Shown here piece by piece: positions 17,450 to 27,235 of a stretch of DNA of 64,000 nt. This DNA is from Fen-1364 sp049515135. GTDB lineage: Bacteria; Spirochaetota; Spirochaetia; SZUA-6; Fen-1364. The notes beneath the pieces were generated by a model. The model had not been told where the DNA came from and made no database searches. It was given only the letters and a program-made list of their open reading frames with translations. A program made the position numbers and the translations under genes. The stretch is from assembly GCA_049515135.1 (NCBI GenBank), contig JBEKUJ010000016.1, positions 33,417 through 97,416 of the forward strand, written 5' to 3'. The first letter of the stretch is position 1. Each line of letters opens with the position of its first letter.

Positions 17450-20400
17450 GCAGGTCCATTCGAGCGCTGCTCCTGTTGTGCGCAGTCATTCTGCCCACTC
17501 ACGCCGCGACAGCCCAGGACATTTTCTGGGAAAGACCTCAGGTATTCGAGGACCAGCAGGTGCGGTTCTCCAGCTCGTGTGCCGGTGACGGCCGCATGGC
17601 GGTTGCATGGGAGGAGGTCGTTCCCCAGGGGAACAGCAGCGGCGCAATCTACCTTTCCCTGGGCGTCAGCAGCGACGGAGCCACCTGGACATGGCACCGC
17701 CGATTCTTCGGGCCCGTCCAGTACAGCGGGCTGGAACCCGGCTCCGAGCCCCAAGTGTATTCAATGGTTGTCGACCGCGACGGGAGAATTCTCGTTGCCG
17801 TGACCTCCGCTGAACGGGAGATCACGATTCTTGCCTCTGCTGATCCGAACCTGGCCTTTGCTCCCGTTGCGCATATTTCCTCCCCGGAGCCGCTGGTGGC
17901 TCCCAGCCTTTTCCTCACTGAAGCCGGGACCTTCCTGCTTTTCACCACCCAGGCCGCCGGCAACAGGTCCAGCCTGTCCCTGGCGTGGAGCTCCTCTCGC
18001 GATGGGCTCTCGTGGACTTCTTTTGCGCCTTTCATCGTGGCAGGAGAGCCGGGGGACGGCATCCAGCTCCAGCCAGATCACGTCACCTTCCATGGACGCG
18101 AAATTGTCGTCTTCCAGTCGCAGAAGATCGGCCAGGACGACTATCAGGTGTTCCTCAAGGAAAGCCTTGATGGGGGTGGAAGCTGGCAGCCGGCCCGGCC
18201 GGTCACAACACTTCCGGGCTTCGCGGAGACTATCGACGGCACGGAGTTCAAGCCGGAGAACTTCACCAACCAGAGGCCCCGCATCGCGGTTCTTGGAAAT
18301 GTCCTTGGCCTGGCCTGGGAGCGCACGCTCCTGGGAAGGGCAACAGCGAACCTCTACTACTGCGAGGTGGACGGAGATGGGGCGGTCACAAGGCCTATGG
18401 AGCGGGTTGACCCTGCCTCGGGAAGCCTTTTCGCACAAGTGATCTCCTTCGGATCGCGCGAGCTGCTTCTGTACGAACAGAACGCCGCGGGAGCATACAG
18501 GGTGATTCTGTCGGAGAAGGGCAAGACATGGACCCCGCAGGTACTGGGCCGCGGACTTGCCGGCAGCGCTCAGTTCCCTCACGCGGTAGCTTTCAAGGGA
18601 TCGTTGTACGTCTTCTGGGAGGTGAAGGGCGCGACGACGTCGCAGCTTGTGGCGCTTCGCCCCAAGACGTCAGTGGCGGCCCCTTCCCTCATTGCCGTCG
18701 GCTTCCAGCCCGACGCTCCGGTCAGGAGCGATGTTGCCACTGTTCGCTGGAAGCAGCCGGACGATTCTGTGGGAATAGAGTTGTACGACGTGACGGTCAG
18801 CTATGGCGACGCTGTCGTAGAAAAGAAGAGGCTCACGGCGGACGCTCCCGACATGACGTTCTCCCGGCCCGTCACAAGGGATGGTACCTGGCGGATTGAG
18901 GTAGTCGCCCAGGACATCGCGCACAACCGCTCGAAACCGGTGTTCCTGGACTTTGTCCGGGACACAACGCCGCCGCGTCCAGTAGTCATCAGCGCGCCGG
19001 CCGTCGATGCGACAGGGTTCCTTCCCTCCAATTCGTTCACGGTAAGCTGGACCCCGTCCCCTGACAAGGACGTAGCGGGCTATACGTGGGAGGAACAGAG
19101 AGTGGCGGCCTCCCCGGAGGAATACCAGGCAATCAAGGTGAAGCTCCTGTCTCCGCCCGCCCGGCCTCTGACTTCGGGAACCTTAGTGGCGTTCGACAAC
19201 CTGGAGAACGGGGTCCACGCCTTCACTGTGGAGGCAATTGACAGGGCCGGCAACGTGAGCGAGCCCTCCACGATCTTTCTTGACCTGAACAAGTTCAGGG
19301 CCTTCACCGCCATCTACGCGGTGCTTTCCTCGGCAGACGAAGCAGGGAACATTCACTTGGCAATCCGTGGGAAAGGGTTTATCGCCAACGGCGCTGTCCG
19401 GGCGGTCTACATCACCCGCCGGGACGCCCCGCCGTACGACCGCGAGTTCACTGCGGGGACCGGCGGGTTCTCCGTGACAAGCGATACGCAGATCAATGGA
19501 CCGCTCCTGGACAACACGGTCCCTTCGGGCTCGTACCTGGTTGGACTTCTGCAAAGCTCGGGCAAGCCGTATTTCTGGCCGGGGGGAAGAATCGATTTCG
19601 AGGTGCCGGGAACCATCAGGGTAGGCAGCTTCAATATCCTGCTCCCGCGCTGGATAGGCGGCGGGGCTCCCCGTTACGGCGCTCCGCTGGACAGGCTCAT
19701 CGTCGTGCTGGTAGTGGTAATGCTCGTCGTGCTCGGGCTGGTCTCTGCGCGAAAGGCTGTGTCCGTGGCGCAGGAAGGGGCCCTGATCCGTGGAGAAATC
19801 CTGGCCCTCCTGGAGGGCAGGCCGTCTGCCGCCTGGGAGGAAAGGAAAATGCGAATGAAAGAGCTTCAAAGGAGAGGCGTCGGCCTCCGACTCAAGTTCA
19901 CCCTTCTCATGGTGGTCCTGGTGACGATCATTGTGCTGATCGTGTCGGTTCCCCTGGGTGTGCAGATGATCGGGCAGCAGAGCCAGTCACTCGCGGACGG
20001 ACTGGAGAAGCGCACGGACCTCCTCATCGGGACCATCGCGGCCAGCGCTGAGGCTGAAATTCGAAAGGGAACAGCGTACGGCGGCGACATAGGGATTTCC
20101 TCGGTTCCCGACATTATCAAGCCGATGGAAGAGGCGCGTTTCACCACCATCACCGGACCTGCAGATACGCTCCGCTACCCCAATACCCCTGCGCGGGACT
20201 TCGTGTGGGCCAGCAACAGCGACTCATGGAAAAAGCGCAAGGCCGCGGGGACGTTCGAGGTGGCCATGGAGCAGGAAAAGGACGTTCTGTCCGCCACTGT
20301 GGTGCCCGATCTGCAGAAGCGCATCAACGACACGGCCCCCCGCAGCCTGGCTGCGGAGCTGGACGACTGGCAGAAGTCCCGGGACCGCTACCAGGAGCTT

Positions 20401-22107
20401 GACGCCATGCGCAACCGCACGCCGGCGGCGCAGTCCGAATATGCGGCCATTCTCCGCGATCTGCCCAAGAAGATCGCCAACATCGATTCGGCCCTGAAGA
20501 CGCTCCCTGAGAACGATGTGTACAGTGAGCCGCGTTTCGACCCGCACAGGCCGCTTGCCCCCCGGTATCTCTTCTACAAGCCGATCGTATACTTTGTCCC
20601 CGGCGACAGGTCCTTTGACCAGGGCCTGGTGCGCCTGGAGGTCGATACCACGACAATAACCAGGCAGATCGCGGATTCGACCAACAGGCTGATCAGGAGC
20701 ACGGCGCTCATCGCCCTTGCCGCAATTGCCCTGGGGATCCTGGGGGCGGTCATCATGGCAAACATTACCGTCACCCCGATACGGAGGCTCGCGCGGGGAG
20801 TGGAGGTCATCCGGGATACAGAGGACAAGGAGGAGCTGAAGGGCCATTCCATCACCGTGCGCACCCGCGACGAGATCGGCCTGCTTGCGGACACCGTGAA
20901 CGCCATGACGCAGGGACTGGTCAAGGCCGCGATAGCCAACAAGGAGCTTCTTCTGGGCAAGGACGTCCAGAAGATGTTCCTGCCCCTGGAGAAGGATGCA
21001 CAGAACAGGAAGGGGACGACGGCCAGGGAGAAAACCGATCGTCTGGAGATCTACGGATACTACGAAGGGGCCAAGGGAGTCTCGGGAGACTACTTCGACT
21101 TCAAGAAGCTGGACCAGACCCACTATGCCCTCATCAAGTGCGACGTATCGGGCAAGGGGGTGCCGGCTGCCCTCATCATGGTGGAGGTCGCAACACTTTT
21201 CATCAGCTACTTCAGGGACTGGCTGAAGCGCAGGGAAAGTATCTCTCAGCTCAAAGACGCCAAGGCGCGCGAGAAAGCCCTTCATGAAATGGAACGCATC
21301 GATCCCCTTGTGTACACGATCAACGACATGCTGGAAGAACGCGGCTTCGTGGGCAAGTTCGCGGCCCTCACCGTGTGCATCTTCAATGCGGAGACCGGCA
21401 TCGTGAACATCTGCAACGCGGGAGACACCAAGATGCACGTGTTCGACGCAGACCAGGGGCGCATGATCAGCAAGGACCTCCCGGACTGCCCTGCCGCCGG
21501 ATCTTTCCCCTCCATTCTGGTGGATATGAAGTCTCCGTTCCGACAGGTGCCCCACCACCTCGATGCGGGTGACGCGCTGTTCCTGTTCACGGACGGTTTC
21601 GAAGAGGCCAAGCGAAAGCTGCGAAGCCCGTCCTTCGAAGTCATGCAGTGCGACGAGCCGGGCCTGAAGGACAACGAGGAGCACCTGGGGACGCACAAGA
21701 AAGGTGACGACAACGAAGAGTTCGGGACCGCCCGGATCTATGGAATCGTCAACTCCGTGTTCAACCGCGGTCTCTACAGGCTGGAGCGGAGCCATAACCC
21801 CGTGCCCGGAGAGGAGCTTGTGTTCGATTTTTCCAACTGCGCCGGGCTGCTCGAAGAGGCCGTGCTCGCCATGGTGGCCGTTGAGAAGGTGTATCGGCTC
21901 ATTCCGGACCCCCAGGCGGGGGACGACAGCAAGGTTGTGGTGGAAGCAAAGGTGGATGCCTTCCTCAAGAAGCACTTCCTGCAATACGCCCGGTATTTCT
22001 CGCACAAGGTGGACGGCCAGGATGGGGCGAGCAGCCTGACCTTCACAAACCTGAAGGAAGACGAACAATACGACGACCTCACGCTGCTCGTGATCCGACG
22101 GATCTGA
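17446..22107 (+). CDS. Membrane sensor phosphatase: periplasmic beta-domain, HAMP, SpoIIE/PP2C
   Basis: This 1553-residue protein starts with a signal peptide and a long periplasmic part. Residues about 25-420 look like a sialidase/BNR beta-propeller (SRDGLSWTSF, SLDGGGSWQPA). FN3-like segments follow to about 630. Membrane segments lie near 748-770, 817-840 and 1085-1105, the last followed by a HAMP-like linker (ITVTPIRRLARGVEVI). From about 1195 a PP2C phosphatase of the SpoIIE class begins (VSGDYFDF, KCDVSGKGVPAALIM, NAGDTKMHVFD, LFLFTDGFEEA). It would dephosphorylate an anti-sigma antagonist in response to an envelope signal; no such partner is encoded nearby. The coupled TPR gene upstream may contribute to sensing. 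Confidence 0.85.
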   Translation: MSRSIRALLLLCAVILPTHAATAQDIFWERPQVFEDQQVRFSSSCAGDGRMAVAWEEVVPQGNSSGAIYLSLGVSSDGATWTWHRRFFGPVQYSGLEPGSEPQVYSMVVDRDGRILVAVTSAEREITILASADPNLAFAPVAHISSPEPLVAPSLFLTEAGTFLLFTTQAAGNRSSLSLAWSSSRDGLSWTSFAPFIVAGEPGDGIQLQPDHVTFHGREIVVFQSQKIGQDDYQVFLKESLDGGGSWQPARPVTTLPGFAETIDGTEFKPENFTNQRPRIAVLGNVLGLAWERTLLGRATANLYYCEVDGDGAVTRPMERVDPASGSLFAQVISFGSRELLLYEQNAAGAYRVILSEKGKTWTPQVLGRGLAGSAQFPHAVAFKGSLYVFWEVKGATTSQLVALRPKTSVAAPSLIAVGFQPDAPVRSDVATVRWKQPDDSVGIELYDVTVSYGDAVVEKKRLTADAPDMTFSRPVTRDGTWRIEVVAQDIAHNRSKPVFLDFVRDTTPPRPVVISAPAVDATGFLPSNSFTVSWTPSPDKDVAGYTWEEQRVAASPEEYQAIKVKLLSPPARPLTSGTLVAFDNLENGVHAFTVEAIDRAGNVSEPSTIFLDLNKFRAFTAIYAVLSSADEAGNIHLAIRGKGFIANGAVRAVYITRRDAPPYDREFTAGTGGFSVTSDTQINGPLLDNTVPSGSYLVGLLQSSGKPYFWPGGRIDFEVPGTIRVGSFNILLPRWIGGGAPRYGAPLDRLIVVLVVVMLVVLGLVSARKAVSVAQEGALIRGEILALLEGRPSAAWEERKMRMKELQRRGVGLRLKFTLLMVVLVTIIVLIVSVPLGVQMIGQQSQSLADGLEKRTDLLIGTIAASAEAEIRKGTAYGGDIGISSVPDIIKPMEEARFTTITGPADTLRYPNTPARDFVWASNSDSWKKRKAAGTFEVAMEQEKDVLSATVVPDLQKRINDTAPRSLAAELDDWQKSRDRYQELDAMRNRTPAAQSEYAAILRDLPKKIANIDSALKTLPENDVYSEPRFDPHRPLAPRYLFYKPIVYFVPGDRSFDQGLVRLEVDTTTITRQIADSTNRLIRSTALIALAAIALGILGAVIMANITVTPIRRLARGVEVIRDTEDKEELKGHSITVRTRDEIGLLADTVNAMTQGLVKAAIANKELLLGKDVQKMFLPLEKDAQNRKGTTAREKTDRLEIYGYYEGAKGVSGDYFDFKKLDQTHYALIKCDVSGKGVPAALIMVEVATLFISYFRDWLKRRESISQLKDAKAREKALHEMERIDPLVYTINDMLEERGFVGKFAALTVCIFNAETGIVNICNAGDTKMHVFDADQGRMISKDLPDCPAAGSFPSILVDMKSPFRQVPHHLDAGDALFLFTDGFEEAKRKLRSPSFEVMQCDEPGLKDNEEHLGTHKKGDDNEEFGTARIYGIVNSVFNRGLYRLERSHNPVPGEELVFDFSNCAGLLEEAVLAMVAVEKVYRLIPDPQAGDDSKVVVEAKVDAFLKKHFLQYARYFSHKVDGQDGASSLTFTNLKEDEQYDDLTLLVIRRI

Positions 22108-22141
22108 GGTGCCGATACAGGAGATAATGAGAGAATACGCC

Positions 22142-23239
22142 ATGAGAAAGATCCTTTGCGCAGCCGCGCTGGTCGCGGCCTTCAGCTCGCTCGGGTTCGC
22201 ACAGGGTGCGAGCGTCACGATCCAGAACGAAGAAGCGGTAGCGTTCTATTACACCGTGGACCCCCTGGATCTGGCTCAGGTCACCCCGGGGAGCCCGTCC
22301 GCGGCAACGAAGGTGGCCGAGTTCTTCGCCACGCAGGCCACGGAGCCGCAATTCCAGGCGCTGGCGCCAGGAGGGCAGGCAACCCTGCGCGGTCTCTCCG
22401 ACGGGGCACACCTGCTGGTAGGGTTCTTCAAGGTGGAAAACCAGGATACCTTCCCTGTTCGCGTGATCACGCTGCAGGCTGACAGCTCGATGGGAGAGCG
22501 CTTTTATTCTGTCTACGGCAGCCCGGCTCTCGTGGAGGCGACCCGCGGAGTTGGCCGGCTGTCAGAGTTTGCCAGGTCTTCCTCATCGGAGCAGGGAGAA
22601 AAGACCGCCGCAGCGCCTCCGGCCGCAGAGGCCGCGCCTCAGCCTGCGGAGCAGGCTCCCACGCCAGCTGCTCCGCAGGCTGAGGCGCCCGCAGAGGCCG
22701 CGCCCATGATCTCTTTTTCCAAGAGCTACGATCCGGTGTATTTCACCCGCGAGGCTCAGGGGGACTTCTCCGTCCAGCCAATTGCAAGCTCGCGCTCATG
22801 GGCCCTGCAAGGCACGCACGTTACAGCACTCAGCGCGCACATCGATCAGGGCACTCTGACGGTATCCTTGACCTCTGCGGACGGCTTCTCCCCTGATGTG
22901 TCGTATTTCATTTATGCATTCGCCGCGCGTGCCGCAGGCACGCCGGACGCCTTCACTCTGGAGCTTCGCCCCGGCGCCCTGCCTGACAGGGGGGCGTGCA
23001 TCCTGTGGCAGAAGACGGATGGGGTTGCCACCCCGACGATCTTCGGCACGGTGAAGGTGGAAGGAACAACGGCCACCCTGACTGCGAGCCTGAAAGATGA
23101 GCCGGCACCCGTCCCGGAGGAGCTCTCAAGCGCCTCCTCCTTTGACCTGACCTCGTGCAGGTTCGACAAGTCGAGCGGTGTCTACGAAGAGTTCTATTTC
23201 GCAACGGTTGCGCTGGCGGACATTCCGGTCACACGTTGA
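22142..23239 (+). CDS. Exported protein of unknown function
   Basis: From the ATG at 22142 the 365-residue product has a clear signal peptide (MRKILCAAALVAAF, cleavage near residue 21). After about 130 residues there is an Ala/Pro/Glu-rich linker (about 155-190), then a C-terminal beta-rich domain. The frame is open to 22109, but the signal peptide fits the internal start. It follows the phosphatase gene after 34 bases and is probably in the same operon, so a periplasmic accessory role is plausible. I recognise no family. Confidence 0.65.
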   Translation: MRKILCAAALVAAFSSLGFAQGASVTIQNEEAVAFYYTVDPLDLAQVTPGSPSAATKVAEFFATQATEPQFQALAPGGQATLRGLSDGAHLLVGFFKVENQDTFPVRVITLQADSSMGERFYSVYGSPALVEATRGVGRLSEFARSSSSEQGEKTAAAPPAAEAAPQPAEQAPTPAAPQAEAPAEAAPMISFSKSYDPVYFTREAQGDFSVQPIASSRSWALQGTHVTALSAHIDQGTLTVSLTSADGFSPDVSYFIYAFAARAAGTPDAFTLELRPGALPDRGACILWQKTDGVATPTIFGTVKVEGTTATLTASLKDEPAPVPEELSSASSFDLTSCRFDKSSGVYEEFYFATVALADIPVTR

Positions 23240-24281
23240 AGCGGATGAGGAGCACATCGCCGTCCTTGACGACGTACTCCTTTCCTTCCAGCCGGACCTT
23301 GCCGGCCTTCTTTGCTTTGGCAAAATCCCCGGCGTCAAGGCAATCCTTCCATTCCGCAACCTCCGCGCGGATGAAGCCCTTGGCAAGGTCGCTGTGGATC
23401 TCCCCAGCGGCTGCGACGGCTGTCGACCCTTCCCGGATGCTCCACGCCTTGCATTCGTCATCGCCGACAGTGAAGAAGCTCACCAGGTGGAGCGTCGCGT
23501 ACACGTGGCGGAGGAACCTGTTCTTGGCCGGCTCGGAGAGGCCAAGGTCCTGGAGGAAATCCTTCTGGTCCGAAGCCGGGAGCTGCGCGATCTCCATCTC
23601 CATGTCTCCGCGGATGGGAAAAGCATCGACGCCCGTCGCCGCCGCCTCGGCGAGCAGATCCTCGTGAGCAGTTGCCTTCTCACCGAGGTTCACGATCACG
23701 AAGAGGGGCTTGGCTGTGAGGAACCCGAAGCCCGCAAAAAGTTTCTGGTCTTCCGCCTGGGAAAACCCGCTGCCCAGCGGTTTCCCCGCGCCGAGTCGGG
23801 AAACGATCTGCTGCAGCAGATGGTACTCCCTGCCGTCGCGCTTTGCTTCCTTCTCAAGCCGCGCCACCCGCTTTTCTGCGATCTCGTAATCACCGAACAC
23901 CAGCGAATCCATGACCTTTCGAAGCTCTCGAAGCGGGGTGGATCCCGGAAAAGCCGGAGGCGATGAATCGTTTTCGAACGCCCGCACGACAATCGCGATT
24001 GCGTCCGCCTTCCTTGCGTCAGCCAGGGCCGCGGGGGTGATTCCGCCCTCCGCGTCGTGCTCGATGGGCAGGTCCTTGAACAGCACCATGGCGTGTGTGA
24101 GCTTCTTCGGGCTGTACAGAGCGGAAAGACTGCCCAGCCGATCGTCAGGGACCCTCACCTCTGAAAGGTAAGGCTGCCGCTTCCCTCCGGCGGAATCTCC
24201 TGTCGGAGCGGTCTGTCCGGTCAGTGCGTTGAAGATGGTTGTTTTCCCGGACCTGGCACAACCGACGATGACTGTTTCCAT
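23229..24281 (-). CDS. YchF/Obg-like P-loop protein with degenerate G3 motif
   Basis: The 350-residue protein has the layout of YchF: an N-terminal P-loop domain and a C-terminal TGS/DUF933 domain. That C-terminal part is very clear (GEIHSDLAKGFIRAEVAEW, GKEYVVKDGDVLLIRFNV). The P-loop is GCARSGKTT instead of the NVGKS type. The segment that should hold the D-x-A-G switch motif reads FKDLPIEHDAEGG, so G3 is lost. The NxxE motif is present as VNLGE. It is therefore a YchF paralogue that may bind nucleotide without normal hydrolysis. The 3' end overlaps the convergent upstream gene by 11 bases. Confidence 0.85.
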   Translation of the reverse strand: METVIVGCARSGKTTIFNALTGQTAPTGDSAGGKRQPYLSEVRVPDDRLGSLSALYSPKKLTHAMVLFKDLPIEHDAEGGITPAALADARKADAIAIVVRAFENDSSPPAFPGSTPLRELRKVMDSLVFGDYEIAEKRVARLEKEAKRDGREYHLLQQIVSRLGAGKPLGSGFSQAEDQKLFAGFGFLTAKPLFVIVNLGEKATAHEDLLAEAAATGVDAFPIRGDMEMEIAQLPASDQKDFLQDLGLSEPAKNRFLRHVYATLHLVSFFTVGDDECKAWSIREGSTAVAAAGEIHSDLAKGFIRAEVAEWKDCLDAGDFAKAKKAGKVRLEGKEYVVKDGDVLLIRFNV

Positions 24282-24516
24282 GTCGTCTCCTGCAGCGCGG
24301 GCCCTTGCGCGTCACTGGCGCTCACGGTATAACCAAGGCCACGGTTCGCGAATACGCGTTCCGCCCGAACGCGGTGCGTGAGTACACCGCGGGTACGTGC
24401 GTTTCGTCAGTGCACGGCACACCGTACTCGGTGTGTGGCCTCTGAGAACGCTGCAACGCGTCCCTGGGGAGACGTTACCTGCGGCATTGAGATGAGTCAA
24501 GGCGATCGCTTTCGAG

Positions 24517-24831
24517 GTGAGAGTGAAGGCGCGTTACTACTGCGGGAACTGCTCTCGGGAAGTGAACTCGAATGCCACCACCTGCCCGTACTGCGGGAGC
24601 AGTTTCACCGCGGTCCGCTGCCCCAAGTGCGGTTTCGAAGGGAAACCGGCAGAGTTCCGGGACGGCTGCCCGTCATGCGGGTTCATGATGAATCAGGAAG
24701 TCCGCGTCCCTGCAATGCCCGCTCAGAAAAAGAACCAGAGCACGATGTCGCGAAGATTCTATCGAATTTCAGGACTTGTGCTCCTGGCTCTCTTTGCCAT
24801 CCTCATCGTCCTCCTGCTGCTCAGACCATGA
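24517..24831 (+). CDS. Small multi-zinc-ribbon membrane protein
   Basis: This 104-residue protein has four CxxC knuckles (C-G-N-C, C-P-Y-C, C-P-K-C, C-P-S-C) within the first 55 residues, enough for two zinc ribbons. A basic linker and a single C-terminal membrane segment (about 83-102) follow. It is probably tail-anchored with the zinc domain in the cytoplasm. The start is GTG, and a second GTG two codons on is equally possible. It ends three bases before the convergent PEGA gene. Function unknown. Confidence 0.65.
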   Translation: MRVKARYYCGNCSREVNSNATTCPYCGSSFTAVRCPKCGFEGKPAEFRDGCPSCGFMMNQEVRVPAMPAQKKNQSTMSRRFYRISGLVLLALFAILIVLLLLRP

Positions 24832-24834
24832 GGC

Positions 24835-26505
24835 TCAGTAGAGGAAACCCAGACCCCCGCCTCCCATGAAGTAGTAGCTGGAAATGCTGTCGAACTCCCC
24901 TGCGACGATTCCCGATGCAAGGATGCGCGTGCCCGGAACGAGCCAGTGCACCTCCGCGCCGAGCTGGAGCGGGACGGTCGAGCCGACGGCCGGAAAGCCT
25001 CCCGGCAGCGGCTGCGTCCTCATGGTGGCCGACACTCCCGTGGTGACCGTGCCAAGGTCCGCCATGAGCCCTCCGCGGAGGTAGAGCCAGGCCACCGGAC
25101 TGGGGGTTGTCGAGCCATATGGCGTCCAGAGGGACCCGGTAAGACCGAGAGACCCAAGGAGGCTCACAGGTCCGAGGACGAGCTGAAGGGGAAGGGCGAC
25201 GTCGAGGCCTGTGAAGTTTGCAAAGGTATCGGTCAGGAGCACGTTCCCGCCGGTCGGAGAGGAGTCGTACTGGAACGACGCTTTCCCTTCCACTGCAGCT
25301 TCCAGCCCTCGTTCCCCTTTCGGAGAAAGGAAGTTCCATCTGATTGCCGCGCTCACGGCGAACGGGATGGCGACCGAGCTCGGAATGATGGCTCCGGACG
25401 CATCGATTTCCAGCCTGTCGCCGATCCCCGCCCGGATACCGAGAGAAAGCGGAGCCCGGAAGAAGGTTCCGCCGGAGGAGGGATAGATCGCTCCGCCGAA
25501 GTACGCTGCGCCCAGCACGGAAGCCTGGAACTCTTCATAGGGCAAGACCTCTGCCACCGGGGCGTAGAGAAGCCCTGAGCTGCCGCTCCAAACGCTGCGG
25601 GGGGCTATCTTGAGGGTCCTGTCCACACTCAGGGTGGCTTCCTGCTCCGAGGACTCTCCGTCGCTTCCTTTCCCCGAGATCACCAACCGGTAGTCTCCGT
25701 CCGGGAGGGCCTCCCCTTTGCTGTCATGCAGGTTCCACGAGAAGGTCTGGTCCCATGTGGTGAAGCCAGGCAGGACGCTGCTGTAGACGAGATCGGATCC
25801 CTGGCTGTAGACATCGACTTGTCCGGCGCCAGGCCCGCTCACGGAAAACTGCGCTTCAAGCGTGCCGAGCAGCCCAGGGTTGTCCGGATTGACCCGCGCG
25901 TGGGGAAGGGAAAGGCTTGTGATTTGGAACGGCGTCGGGGTGAGAGTCACGGAGAGCGGAGTGACGACCTTCTCAGAGACAATCACGTCTTCCTTGAAAT
26001 CCTCGTAGCCAAACGCCCTGACAAGGACCGCATAGCTCCCGACGGGCAGCTTCTGGAGGCCTGGAGCGACTGTTGTGCCCCCCACTGTCACAATGCTGTC
26101 CGGCGGCGAGACGTCGATCTGCAGGAACCCTGTATTCTCCACCAGGCTTGTCTGGTACAGCATGTAGTCGCTGGTGAACTGGAGCCACGTGGACACCTCA
26201 CGGTACCCTGATTTTCGGATGGTGAGGCGGTGCCATCCCTGCGGTATGTCCGTCACGATGAACGGCGTCAGGCCCTTGAAATCTCCGTCCACCCACACTT
26301 CAGCGCGGTCAGGATCTGAGACCACCTCGAGGCCCTGTTTGCTCGTCGGGACCTCGGTGGGCGGTTTCTCCTGCGGAGCCGCTGTCCCTTCCGTGACGGC
26401 TACCCGGCTGGCCGTGGAACCCGATGAGGTGGCGCAGGACGCCAGGAGCGCGGCCGCAATTGCAGCCAGGAGAACGACAGTCAGGGAGGCGTGACGGCCT
26501 GTCAT
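24835..26505 (-). CDS. PEGA-domain lipoprotein with C-terminal barrel-like region
   Basis: I place the start at ATG 26505, giving 556 residues with a type II signal ending in LLASC (lipobox, Cys about 22). The frame continues upstream but that part has no signal and overlaps a divergent gene. Two PEGA repeats are visible (GLEVVSDPDRAEVWVDGDFK; FLQIDVSPPDSIVTVGG). An Ig-like segment follows (TWDQTFSWNLHDSKGEALP), then a C-terminal region of about 200 residues with alternating strands ending YYFMGGGGLGFLY. It is probably a cell-envelope lipoprotein, perhaps outer-membrane embedded at its C-terminus. PEGA domains are surface or wall-associated modules of unclear chemistry. Confidence 0.75.
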   Translation of the reverse strand: MTGRHASLTVVLLAAIAAALLASCATSSGSTASRVAVTEGTAAPQEKPPTEVPTSKQGLEVVSDPDRAEVWVDGDFKGLTPFIVTDIPQGWHRLTIRKSGYREVSTWLQFTSDYMLYQTSLVENTGFLQIDVSPPDSIVTVGGTTVAPGLQKLPVGSYAVLVRAFGYEDFKEDVIVSEKVVTPLSVTLTPTPFQITSLSLPHARVNPDNPGLLGTLEAQFSVSGPGAGQVDVYSQGSDLVYSSVLPGFTTWDQTFSWNLHDSKGEALPDGDYRLVISGKGSDGESSEQEATLSVDRTLKIAPRSVWSGSSGLLYAPVAEVLPYEEFQASVLGAAYFGGAIYPSSGGTFFRAPLSLGIRAGIGDRLEIDASGAIIPSSVAIPFAVSAAIRWNFLSPKGERGLEAAVEGKASFQYDSSPTGGNVLLTDTFANFTGLDVALPLQLVLGPVSLLGSLGLTGSLWTPYGSTTPSPVAWLYLRGGLMADLGTVTTGVSATMRTQPLPGGFPAVGSTVPLQLGAEVHWLVPGTRILASGIVAGEFDSISSYYFMGGGGLGFLY

Positions 26506-26662
26506 CACGGAACGAGTGTAGCCCCCGGGTGTCCCGGAATGCAAGGAGAGCCCGGCCATCCGCACGGTCACAGCACGGCCCCCGCATGTCGCACCAGCAA
26601 GGAGGCCGTGTGACCCCTGGCGCAGGCGCGCCGTGCTAGGGGGATCTTGAAAACGGCCGACA

Positions 26663-27235
26663 ATGGGAGGGATGATGCGATCTGCGATGGTGGTGATGCT
26701 GCTGTCCATTGTTTTCTTTGTGGCCCCTGGACCTGACTTCCTGTTTGCGCAGGCTGCGGCAACGGCCCCGCAACCTTTGCCCCGCGGGTTTCGCGGCATC
26801 ACGCTTGGCATGGACCTCGACCAGGTGAAAAAAGCCCTGATGGCGGATCCCCTCTTTGGCTACCGGGGCGACCCGGATGTCAGCCTGCTGCCTCAGTCTC
26901 GCCAGTACCTCATTGAAAGCGCAGGAGGCTCATATGTCCGCAGGGCATATTTCCAGTTTGCTGATCAGAAGCTCCTGACCATGATCCTGGTCCTGGACCA
27001 GGAGAAGCTGGACCATTTCTCGCTTTTCAGCGCTCTGAGCACCAAGTATGGTGCCCCGACCAGCCTCAGCCCGCAGGAAACCGTCTGGCAGTCTGACTCG
27101 GTTCGACTTTCCCTTGAAAGGCCCTTGACAGTGAAATACATCGACAGGGCGATGTTTGCCTCACTTGTCGGCAAAGGTGGCGCTCCGAGCGACCTGGAGA
27201 ACCTGTCGCGAGAGAAGTTCATTGAGCAGTTCTGA
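26663..27235 (+). CDS. Exported hypothetical protein
   Basis: This 190-residue protein has an N-terminal signal sequence (MVVMLLSIVFFVAPG, cleavage near FAQA). A small domain follows that begins GFRGITLGMDLDQVKKAL, a pattern seen in small secreted spirochaetal proteins. Starts at 26663, 26672 and 26675 are all possible. Its 3' end overlaps the start of the methyltransferase gene, suggesting coupling. No function can be assigned. Confidence 0.65.
   Translation: MGGMMRSAMVVMLLSIVFFVAPGPDFLFAQAAATAPQPLPRGFRGITLGMDLDQVKKALMADPLFGYRGDPDVSLLPQSRQYLIESAGGSYVRRAYFQFADQKLLTMILVLDQEKLDHFSLFSALSTKYGAPTSLSPQETVWQSDSVRLSLERPLTVKYIDRAMFASLVGKGGAPSDLENLSREKFIEQF

Noticed and set aside
20224..22218. 664-residue minus-strand open frame across the phosphatase gene
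   Set aside because: It mirrors the conserved PP2C coding region, and its translation is His/Arg-rich without domains.
24300..24480. CRISPR-like repeat between the YchF-like and zinc-ribbon genes
   Set aside because: The GTAC/CGTTCG-rich motifs are irregular, with no fixed unit or spacers.
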